A DNA stretch of 64,000 bases from Apostichopus japonicus (lineage: Eukaryota > Echinodermata > Holothuroidea > Aspidochirotida > Stichopodidae), in the NCBI RefSeq assembly GCF_037975245.1, contig NC_092580.1, forward strand, positions 31,490,001 through 31,554,000, in the 5' to 3' direction. Of this stretch, positions 44,401 through 56,400 are shown one piece after another; the first letter of the stretch is position 1; each line of letters opens with the position of its first letter. The translations under genes and the position numbers were made by a program. Below the pieces are notes generated by a model. The model saw only the letters and a program-made list of their open reading frames with translations. It ran no database searches and was not told the DNA's origin.

Positions 44401-47400
44401 CGCGATGAAGAATCACCTACAAAAGCAATGATCCACAGGAGATGTGATGAAGTCTAACATGATGTGTGACTGGTGACAATCTTCAAGAAGGTTATAGATG
44501 AGAAAAAAGTATTTGGATATACTTGGTTCTCAGGCAAAAGTGTACATATGGTTGGTCACTTTCAAGCACGAGAAGTGCCATTTCCGGTGATCTGGGGGGT
44601 ACCAAAACCAGAAATTTGTTTGTACGCTGCGCGCCAACCAATGGTGGCGCTCCGCTTAGATAGTAATTCGCGCCCCCCCGGGTTAGAAAATCCTGCATAC
44701 GCCCCTGGTTAATTGCAGCTTTTCAAGGCCTGGGCAGTGCCATTTACTGCAATCTGGGAGGCAATATTTGCCAAAAAAAATTCTTGTGCACTTTGCGCCA
44801 ACTTATGGTGGCGCTCCACTTAGATAGTGAGCCAGCAGTTATGACTTTTTTTTCATCAATGGCCTGCAACCCCCCCACTTCTGACAAGAAATCTCCGCCA
44901 CTGCTATTAAGCTATAATGAAATTTCATGTCAGTGTGTAACAGAGAAAACGAAACAAAGATAGTTTTGTTTGCTTTGATGAGCTGACATGATAAAGCATA
45001 AAGAATCACGAGAGGTCAACATTTATCTATTGTATAAATTCAATGAATAAGTCACATGTGACAACTGTGTGTCTCTATAGCAACCTTGGATACGTTCTGT
45101 CAAGGCATGTTTCAATTAATTAACTAACAAATTCAACTCACAGCCGTAGAAGAAATTCATATTCTGTTAGTTTAATTCCAATTCTTGCATGGAGAAGTAG
45201 AGGCAAGGCTGTGTGTTCGTGGGGGGGGGGGGGTGGTCCAGATCGGCTAACCTCCAGTAATCTCTGCGCGGTACACTTTTATAGCTAATTAAAGTTACCT
45301 TCCGTTGCCTTGGTATGCAGTGACGTCAGCATATATCAGGCACTGAATGATGTTATGACGTCATGATTATCACTTGTTTCATTCGGTTATGTCATGTCAG
45401 TACAAAAGCGGGAAATTCATTGTACTGGACATACGAAGTTACGAACTTGTATATAGTTACATATTGATATATGCTACATACCGCACGATAATACACATGA
45501 TCGGTATCTCATGCGTACATTAAACCGGTCATTAAGTGTTTATATAATAAACGACACCATTCTTTAACGATCAATAGTACTAGCTTCAAATATGCTAGAA
45601 AAAGATGAATGGTCACTTCGTCAGTCATTTTAAAAGGTGACTTTAGGCACAACATTAATGTTGATATGCTGGAAACATGTAACAAATATTGTTATCAAAG
45701 AATAGCTTTCCTATATACTACCTTTAATTTTCGAGAAACGACCGACCCTGCAGGGGCTCATTTATTAAAGCGATTGAACTACTTAGTCTAACACAGAGAC
45801 CATTTGATCAGTTCGTCAAATGCAACACTTAACTCAATAGCAAAACGTAAGAATGTTATGGCCTTAACTAACATGTTTACAATATATTACAAAAAATTAT
45901 CAAAGACAAATGATATGGAATGTGATCCAACTGTGATTTGTTGTTTCATATGCAATTGAAAGAACAATTTTTGATTGGGTTATTAATTATTAATAAAACA
46001 ATGGATTAACATTGAAATATTATAGTTTGCACTTGTCATCATCAATTAAGCCTTAAAGGATCATTCCAGCGATTCGCCCTGACTGAGTAATTTTATCATT
46101 GTCTTATAATTGCACAATGAACCTCCATGGAAGTACTTTTGGAAACTTTTAATCAATCTAATAGCATGCGACAAACATTACGGGTGTATACAGATAGCCT
46201 GTATTGGACGACGGAAATATTTTACGTTACCATGGTAACATCCTGCGATTGGTCTTGTCTTGAGGTTGGAATGTCCTGGTCTGAATGCAAATAGCTTGTT
46301 TTCGTATTCAAGTAATAAAGTATACTGAGCAATGGACAATATTCGTAAAAAAGTTTGACTCGAAATTTACATAATGTTTATTTATTTAATGAATATTCAT
46401 ACCGTTTATTCATCTTTCCTTAGTGTTCTTGGCGCTGGATCTACGTTCACTGCCATGGTGTGGAGAGACCAAGTCACGAAACCTGAGGTAAGCAAAAGAC
46501 CATTTGATTCTATAAACGACTGATCTAACTAGTCTAGTCTACGACTGCACGGTGAGATGAGATTTCGATGAAAAGTAAAATGCAGTTACCGCCGGTTATT
46601 GCTATATTTGTAAAGAAATGTCACATTTTACGCTAATCTGCCATTAAACAAGTGCAACGTTTTGTAATTTTATAGGTGACAGGGGTGATTGGTGATATAA
46701 GTTTAATGCTAAAATATAAAATAGATCAGAAAACCCCGGCAGCAAGATTGGTATCTGTAAGTGTAAAGACTAACATATATTCTGCAATATTCTTCTCACT
46801 TTGTTCAGTAACACTCATATCACAAACTGCAAAATCATTGATGTCTGATATATTAAACTGTATGACAATGTTTTAAGGAACAACCCGCACCCCTCCCCTA
46901 CCCTTTCGTGAGAAAAAGAGAGATTTTGTTGGTTCAATTTTGACTGCTGACTGTCGTCGACTCTTTGTACTTTTTACAACAATATATCATACATGTACAC
47001 GAAGCATCCAGCATTATTTATACTGTAAAAATTGATACACACTCAACCTCAATCCTCACACATCGGGACTGTTATATATGAGCTTGTAAACTAACACAAT
47101 ATCGTATAACCATAACACTGTACAATCTACGTGAAGCTATTTTAGGCTGCATGTAGCCAGGGAGTTGTTATGGAACAACTCCCTGATGTAGCTAGATTTA
47201 GCCATCTATATAATTACCTGAAGCGAAATTTAGTCTGCTGAAAAGAAGATAAATCACAAGAAGATGATTTGGGATTAATCCCATATAAAATATGACAAAA
47301 AGGACAGAAAAATTGAAGAGAACTTTGTTCAGCTTTCGACGGTCGATATTCTGGTAGTCGTGGGTATCGTTCTATTTTAGGCTGCATACAGCTAAATTTA

Positions 47401-50400
47401 GCGAACAACTAGGTTAAGCGAAATTTTGGTGTACGTGGGAACGACACTAAAATGAACTAATTAAAAAGTGAAATACAAAATGAAATAAAACTGTTAGCAA
47501 ACTGCTTATCCACTAGAGAGCCTGTGTAATGGAATGTGTAAAAGTAAGTTGGCCTGACGTTTCGATCCTAGCAGGATCTTCTTCAGAGGCTAAATGACAA
47601 GTTACAGTAACAGAGGGGACAAAAACAAGCACAGAATACAGACAGGTTAATGAGCACGGTGAACACAATGAGATGGATGAAAGGGGATTATAAGTAGAAA
47701 GCAACAGGAGAAGAGGAGAGGAAGGAGATAAACTGTGGAGGGACAAAGAGAGGATTAAAGGCACAGGGTAAGGAATAAACTGGAGAGGGACAAAGACAGA
47801 AAGGTGTGAAGAAAAATGGAGGGGAAGAGAGCTGTGAGAGGAAGAGTGAAAGGGGGGAGGGAGAAAGGGGAGAAGGAGTAGGGAACAGAGGAAGGTTAGT
47901 CATGTCCTTCCTGAATGTTCAGCCCATGAGGTTGAATGGTACGAAGGCGTTGCATCCAGAGCCTCTCTCTGCTGATACGTACTAGGTCAGGACGGCTACC
48001 TAAGGATTCAATCCCCTGTAGGGACATGTCGTTAATGGTATGGTTGGGAAGGTTAAAATGTTCTCCAACTGGGGTCTCAGTCTTCATGGTGTTGACTGTG
48101 GATCTGTGACCATAGAATCGCTTCTTGAGGGTGGTTTTGGTTTCGCCAACATACTGGATGCCGCAAACTCTACAAGAGATCAGATAGATGACATTGGTGG
48201 TAGTGCAAGTGATGTGACCCTTAGTCTTGTGTGTGAGTTGCATGCTGTGGCTGGTGATGGAATTGGATTCAACAATGTGGTGGCTGCAGACGATGCATCT
48301 CGAAGTACGATCACATTTGAAGGTACCATGCTGAATGGGTGTGGGGTTAGAAGTTAGAGGTGGAACAGCAGCACGTACAAGAAGGTCTCGTAGGTTGCGT
48401 GGTCGTCTGTAGGCGATGATGGGTTTTTCAGGGACGGCTCGTTGGAGTCTATCTGAAGTGAGGAGAATGTTGTGGTTGTTAGAGGTGATTTTCTGAAGGG
48501 GAGGAAGATTAGGGTGGAAAGTAACAACGAGGGGCAGCTTGTTGTCGCAATCTCGTCCCTTTTTGTCCTTCACTGCCAAAGTAGATGATCTGGAAAGGGA
48601 GCGGACTCTCTGAATGGCTTCACGCACCCTTCTGGCACTATGGCCCCTGGCAATAAGGTGTTTTTCCAAAGCATCTGTATGGCGAATGAAAGAGGAATTG
48701 TTAGAGCAAATGCGACGAAGACGAAGTGCTTGACTGTAGGCAATTCCAGACTTGCAGTGACGGGGATGGCAGCTTGAAGAATGGAGATACTGGTGTGTGT
48801 CTGTGGGCTTGGTGTATAAGTCTGTAGAGAGAGAACCGTGTTCCTTGCGAACAGTCACATCGAGAAAGTTAACCTGTTGGTGAGAGTAATCAGAGGTGAA
48901 TTTGATGGTGCTGTGGAAAGAATTGATGTGATTGATGAAGGTGAGCAGGCTATCCTCATCACTGGTCCAAATGAAAAAGATGTCATCAATGTAGCGCCAC
49001 CAGATAAGGGGACGGCAGGGAGCCGTACTGAGCATGCGTTCTTCAAGGCTAGACATAAACAGGCATGCATAGGAAGGAGCCATCCTGGTTCCCATGGCTG
49101 TCCCGTGTCTTTGAAGGTAATGCTTGTCCATGAACGTGAAGTTGTTTTTGGTGAGAACCTGTTGCATGAGAGCTTTGATGTCAGAGATGGGTGGACAAGG
49201 GTGGACCTTCTTAGACAGGGCTGCACACGTGGCTGCGATACCTTCAGCATGAGGGATGTTAGTGTACAGAGAAGTGACGTCGAAAGTACCGATGATGGCT
49301 GTACTGGGGATTTGGTTTTTGATATCTTCAAGTTTCCTGAGGAAATCTGGAGTGTCATGGATATAAGAATTAATCTGAGGAACAAGAGGTTTGATGAAGT
49401 GGTCCACAAACAAGGATATCTTCTCGGTGGGGGACCCATTGCCCGAGATGATAGGCCTACCAGGGTTACCAGGCTTGTGAATTTTGGGCAGGAGATAAAA
49501 CCTGGCTGCCTTACAGTCTGTGGGAGAAAGGAAAGAAACAGCCTTCTTAGAGATCTGGTTCCGCTGGTACATATCAGTGATGGTCTGTTTTATCTGCTGG
49601 GAGAAAATATCTGTGGGATCAGAATCAAGAAGAGTGTAAATATCACTGTTGGAGAGATGACGCATGGCTTCCTTGATGTAATCCTGTCGATCCTGGATGA
49701 CAACTGCAGAACCTTTGTCGGCTGGCTTGATGATAATGTCACTGCGAGACATCAGTGAGGAGAGTGCTGTTCGCTCATCTCTTGGAAGGTTGTCGTGTGT
49801 TCTGCGGAAAGGAGAGTTTGACTGGTTAGTCTCAGAGCTGACGACCTGTGTGTAGGCTTCTAAAACAGGGACTCTGTTCTTAGGAGGCATCCAAGAACTT
49901 TTCTTGCAGAAGGGTTCCCGTTCAGTTGGAGGATCATCTAGGAAAAACTCACGAAGGCGAATTCTGCGAAAGAAATGAGTAAGATCTTGACTCAGTTCCG
50001 CTTGGTCATAAGCTGGAGGAGTAGGACAGAAGTTGAGTCCTTTGGAGAGAAGCCTAAGGTCTGCACTGGTAAGAGTAGAAGAAGATAAGTTAACAACTGC
50101 AGTTGAGGATGGTGGTGCAGACTCAGATGGAGTCTGGGGCCTTCTAAAACGGTTGCAAGCGGTACGTTTGCGTCTTTTCTGAAGGTCAGTCATTTTCTTA
50201 TTTCTTCTTTCTGTGAGTTCAATGTTCTGCTGAGACAAACACAAGTTAATTTTGTTAGTGTACTGAGTCCATTCGTCATCGGTGCAGCATGACTGTAATT
50301 CAAGCTTCAGCCTCAGGATATCATCGTTGAGGCTATCTAAGGACAATTGGCAGTGTTTGGTGAGGATGTTGATGAGACGGATGGAGGTGCTGTGTAAGAC

Positions 50401-53400
50401 TCGGTTCCACTCTCTCTGGAGTCCTGGAGAGAGTGTCCCTAGTGCTGGTTGGTGTGTAACCTGTAGACCTGAGGGAATAATGCGAGAGAGAGAGTAGAAC
50501 CTGTAGTTGGAAAGATGGAAAGAATAGCGCTGGGATTTCTGCATCAATTTTCTGAGCTTCTGAAACAAAAGAAAATGGTGAGACATGGTGAAAGCAGCGG
50601 GATGAGTAAATGATAAAAATGAAATGAAAAACTGAAACACAAGAATACAAATACAAGTACAAATACAAAGTACAAAGTAGATAAGGAGGATCACCCGAAG
50701 GGATACAGTAACAGAGCAGCTGAAAAACAAAATGAAATAAAACTGTTAGCAAACTGCTTATCCACTAGAGAGCCTGTGTAATGGAATGTGTAAAAGTAAG
50801 TTGGCCTGACGTTTCGATCCTAGCAGGATCTTCTTCAGAGGCTAAATGACAAGTTACAGTAACAGAGGGGACAAAAACAAGCACAGAATACAGACAGGTT
50901 AATGAGCACGGTGAACACAATGAGATGGATGAAAGGGGATTATAAGTAGAAAGCAACAGGAGAAAAGGAGAGGAAGGAGATAAACTGTGGAGGGACAAAG
51001 AGAGGATTAAAGGCACAGGGTAAGGAATAAACTGGAGAGGGACAAAGACAGAAAGGTGTGAAGAAAAATGGAGGGGAAGAGAGCTGTGAGAGGAAGAGTG
51101 AAAGGGGGGAGGGAGAAAGGGGAGAAGGAGTAGGGAACAGAGGAAGGTTAGTCATGTCCTTCCTGAATGTTCAGCCCATGAGGTTGAATGGTACGAAGGC
51201 GTTGCATCCAGAGCCTCTCTCTGCTGATACGTACTAGGTCAGGACGGCTACCTAAGGATTCAATCCCCTGTAGGGACATGTCGTTAATGGTATGGTTGGG
51301 AAGGTTAAAATGTTCTCCAACTGGGGTCTCAGTCTTCATGGTGTTGACTGTGGATCTGTGACCATAGAATCGCTTCTTGAGGGTGGTTTTGGTTTCGCCA
51401 ACATACTGGATGCCGCAAACTCTACAAGAGATCAGATAGATGACATTGGTGGTAGTGCAAGTGATGTGACCCTTAGTCTTGTGTGTGAGTTGCATGCTGT
51501 GGCTGGTGATGGAATTGGATTCAACAATGTGGTGGCTGCAGACGATGCATCTCGAAGTACGATCACATTTGAAGGTACCATGCTGAATGGGTGTGGGGTT
51601 AGAAGTTAGAGGTGGAACAGCAGCACGTACAAGAAGGTCTCGTAGGTTGCGTGGTCGTCTGTAGGCGATGATGGGTTTTTCAGGGACGGCTCGTTGGAGT
51701 CTATCTGAAGTGAGGAGAATGTTGTGGTTGTTAGAGGTGATTTTCTGAAGGGGAGGAAGATTAGGGTGGAAAGTAACAACGAGGGGCAGCTTGTTGTCGC
51801 AATCTCGTCCCTTTTTGTCCTTCACTGCCAAAGTAGATGATCTGGAAAGGGAGCGGACTCTCTGAATGGCTTCACGCACCCTTCTGGCACTATGGCCCCT
51901 GGCAATAAGGTGTTTTTCCAAAGCATCTGTATGGCGAATGAAAGAGGAATTGTTAGAGCAAATGCGACGAAGACGAAGTGCTTGACTGTAGGCAATTCCA
52001 GACTTGCAGTGACGGGGATGGCAGCTTGAAGAATGGAGATACTGGTGTGTGTCTGTGGGCTTGGTGTATAAGTCTGTAGAGAGAGAACCGTGTTCCTTGC
52101 GAACAGTCACATCGAGAAAGTTAACCTGTTGGTGAGAGTAATCAGAGGTGAATTTGATGGTGCTGTGGAAAGAATTGATGTGATTGATGAAGGTGAGCAG
52201 GCTATCCTCATCACTGGTCCAAATGAAAAAGATGTCATCAATGTAGCGCCACCAGATAAGGGGACGGCAGGGAGCCGTACTGAGCATGCGTTCTTCAAGG
52301 CTAGACATAAACAGGCATGCATAGGAAGGAGCCATCCTGGTTCCCATGGCTGTCCCGTGTCTTTGAAGGTAATGCTTGTCCATGAACGTGAAGTTGTTTT
52401 TGGTGAGAACCTGTTGCATGAGAGCTTTGATGTCAGAGATGGGTGGACAAGGGTGGACCTTCTTAGACAGGGCTGCACACGTGGCTGCGATACCTTCAGC
52501 ATGAGGGATGTTAGTGTACAGAGAAGTGACGTCGAAAGTACCGATGATGGCTGTACTGGGGATTTGGTTTTTGATATCTTCAAGTTTCCTGAGGAAATCT
52601 GGAGTGTCATGGATATAAGAATTAATCTGAGGAACAAGAGGTTTGATGAAGTGGTCCACAAACAAGGATATCTTCTCGGTGGGGGACCCATTGCCCGAGA
52701 TGATAGGCCTACCAGGGTTACCAGGCTTGTGAATTTTGGGCAGGAGATAAAACCTGGCTGCCTTACAGTCTGTGGGAGAAAGGAAAGAAACAGCCTTCTT
52801 AGAGATCTGGTTCCGCTGGTACATATCAGTGATGGTCTGTTTTATCTGCTGGGAGAAAATATCTGTGGGATCAGAATCAAGAAGAGTGTAAATATCACTG
52901 TTGGAGAGATGACGCATGGCTTCCTTGATGTAATCCTGTCGATCCTGGATGACAACTGCAGAACCTTTGTCGGCTGGCTTGATGATAATGTCACTGCGAG
53001 ACATCAGTGAGGAGAGTGCTGTTCGCTCATCTCTTGGAAGGTTGTCGTGTGTTCTGCGGAAAGGAGAGTTTGACTGGTTAGTCTCAGAGCTGACGACCTG
53101 TGTGTAGGCTTCTAAAACAGGGACTCTGTTCTTAGGAGGCATCCAAGAACTTTTCTTGCAGAAGGGTTCCCGTTCAGTTGGAGGATCATCTAGGAAAAAC
53201 TCACGAAGGCGAATTCTGCGAAAGAAATGAGTAAGATCTTGACTCAGTTCCGCTTGGTCATAAGCTGGAGGAGTAGGACAGAAGTTGAGTCCTTTGGAGA
53301 GAAGCCTAAGGTCTGCACTGGTAAGAGTAGAAGAAGATAAGTTAACAACTGCAGTTGAGGATGGTGGTGCAGACTCAGATGGAGTCTGGGGCCTTCTAAA

Positions 53401-56400
53401 ACGGTTGCAAGCGGTACGTTTGCGTCTTTTCTGAAGGTCAGTCATTTTCTTATTTCTTCTTTCTGTGAGTTCAATGTTCTGCTGAGACAAACACAAGTTA
53501 ATTTTGTTAGTGTACTGAGTCCATTCGTCATCGGTGCAGCATGACTGTAATTCAAGCTTCAGCCTCAGGATATCATCGTTGAGGCTATCTAAGGACAATT
53601 GGCAGTGTTTGGTGAGGATGTTGATGAGACGGATGGAGGTGCTGTGTAAGACTCGGTTCCACTCTCTCTGGAGTCCTGGAGAGAGTGTCCCTAGTGCTGG
53701 TTGGTGTGTAACCTGTAGACCTGAGGGAATAATGCGAGAGAGAGAGTAGAACCTGTAGTTGGAAAGATGGAAAGAATAGCGCTGGGATTTCTGCATCAAT
53801 TTTCTGAGCTTCTGAAACAAAAGAAAATGGTGAGACATGGTGAAAGCAGCGGGATGAGTAAATGATAAAAATGAAATGAAAAACTGAAACACAAGAATAC
53901 AAATACAAGTACAAATACAAAGTACAAAGTAGATAAGGAGGATCACCCGAAGGGATACAGTAACAGAGCAGCTGAAAAACAAAATGAAATAAAACTGTTA
54001 GCAAACTGCTTATCCACTAGAGAGCCTGTGTAATGGAATGTGTAAAAGTAAGTTGGCCTGACGTTTCGATCCTAGCAGGATCTTCTTCAGAGGCTAAATG
54101 ACAAGTTACAGTAACAGAGGGGACAAAAACAAGCACAGAATACAGACAGGTTAATGAGCACGGTGAACACAATGAGATGGATGAAAGGGGATTATAAGTA
54201 GAAAGCAACAGGAGAAGAGGAGAGGAAGGAGATAAACTGTGGAGGGACAAAGAGAGGATTAAAGGCACAGGGTAAGGAATAAACTGGAGAGGGACAAAGA
54301 CAGAAAGGTGTGAAGAAAAATGGAGGGGAAGAGAGCTGTGAGAGGAAGAGTGAAAGGGGGGAGGGAGAAAGGGGAGAAGGAGTAGGGAACAGAGGAAGGT
54401 TAGTCATGTCCTTCCTGAATGTTCAGCCCATGAGGTTGAATGGTACGAAGGCGTTGCATCCAGAGCCTCTCTCTGCTGATACGTACTAGGTCAGGACGGC
54501 TACCTAAGGATTCAATCCCCTGTAGGGACATGTCGTTAATGGTATGGTTGGGAAGGTTAAAATGTTCTCCAACTGGGGTCTCAGTCTTCATGGTGTTGAC
54601 TGTGGATCTGTGACCATAGAATCGCTTCTTGAGGGTGGTTTTGGTTTCGCCAACATACTGGATGCCGCAAACTCTACAAGAGATCAGATAGATGACATTG
54701 GTGGTAGTGCAAGTGATGTGACCCTTAGTCTTGTGTGTGAGTTGCATGCTGTGGCTGGTGATGGAATTGGATTCAACAATGTGGTGGCTGCAGACGATGC
54801 ATCTCGAAGTACGATCACATTTGAAGGTACCATGCTGAATGGGTGTGGGGTTAGAAGTTAGAGGTGGAACAGCAGCACGTACAAGAAGGTCTCGTAGGTT
54901 GCGTGGTCGTCTGTAGGCGATGATGGGTTTTTCAGGGACGGCTCGTTGGAGTCTATCTGAAGTGAGGAGAATGTTGTGGTTGTTAGAGGTGATTTTCTGA
55001 AGGGGAGGAAGATTAGGGTGGAAAGTAACAACGAGGGGCAGCTTGTTGTCGCAATCTCGTCCCTTTTTGTCCTTCACTGCCAAAGTAGATGATCTGGAAA
55101 GGGAGCGGACTCTCTGAATGGCTTCACGCACCCTTCTGGCACTATGGCCCCTGGCAATAAGGTGTTTTTCCAAAGCATCTGTATGGCGAATGAAAGAGGA
55201 ATTGTTAGAGCAAATGCGACGAAGACGAAGTGCTTGACTGTAGGCAATTCCAGACTTGCAGTGACGGGGATGGCAGCTTGAAGAATGGAGATACTGGTGT
55301 GTGTCTGTGGGCTTGGTGTATAAGTCTGTAGAGAGAGAACCGTGTTCCTTGCGAACAGTCACATCGAGAAAGTTAACCTGTTGGTGAGAGTAATCAGAGG
55401 TGAATTTGATGGTGCTGTGGAAAGAATTGATGTGATTGATGAAGGTGAGCAGGCTATCCTCATCACTGGTCCAAATGAAAAAGATGTCATCAATGTAGCG
55501 CCACCAGATAAGGGGACGGCAGGGAGCCGTACTGAGCATGCGTTCTTCAAGGCTAGACATAAACAGGCATGCATAGGAAGGAGCCATCCTGGTTCCCATG
55601 GCTGTCCCGTGTCTTTGAAGGTAATGCTTGTCCATGAACGTGAAGTTGTTTATGGTGAGAACCTGTTGCATGAGAGCTTTGATGTCAGAGATGGGTGGAC
55701 AAGGGTGGACCTTCTTAGACAGGGCTGCACACGTGGCTGCGATACCTTCAGCATGAGGGATGTTAGTGTACAGAGAAGTGACGTCGAAAGTACCGATGAT
55801 GGCTGTACTGGGGATTTGGTTTTTGATATCTTCAAGTTTCCTGAGGAAATCTGGAGTGTCATGGATATAAGAATTAATCTGAGGAACAAGAGGTTTGATG
55901 AAGTGGTCCACAAACAAGGATATCTTCTCGGTGGGGGACCCATTGCCCGAGATGATAGGCCTACCAGGGTTACCAGGCTTGTGAATTTTGGGCAGGAGAT
56001 AAAACCTGGCTGCCTTACAGTCTGTGGGAGAAAGGAAAGAAACAGCCTTCTTAGAGATCTGGTTCCGCTGGTACATATCAGTGATGGTCTGTTTTATCTG
56101 CTGGGAGAAAATATCTGTGGGATCAGAATCAAGAAGAGTGTAAATATCACTGTTGGAGAGATGACGCATGGCTTCCTTGATGTAATCCTGTCGATCCTGG
56201 ATGACAACTGCAGAACCTTTGTCGGCTGGCTTGATGATAATGTCACTGCGAGACATCAGTGAGGAGAGTGCTGTTCGCTCATCTCTTGGAAGGTTGTCGT
56301 GTGTTCTGCGGAAAGGAGAGTTTGACTGGTTAGTCTCAGAGCTGACGACCTGTGTGTAGGCTTCTAAAACAGGGACTCTGTTCTTAGGAGGCATCCAAGA

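Noticed and set aside
48838-49758. A 306-codon open frame on the plus strand, repeated in each Penelope unit (also at 52090 and 55342)
   Set aside because: It is the antisense of the RT domain. Its repetition is explained by the tandem units, and the minus-strand frame has all catalytic motifs.
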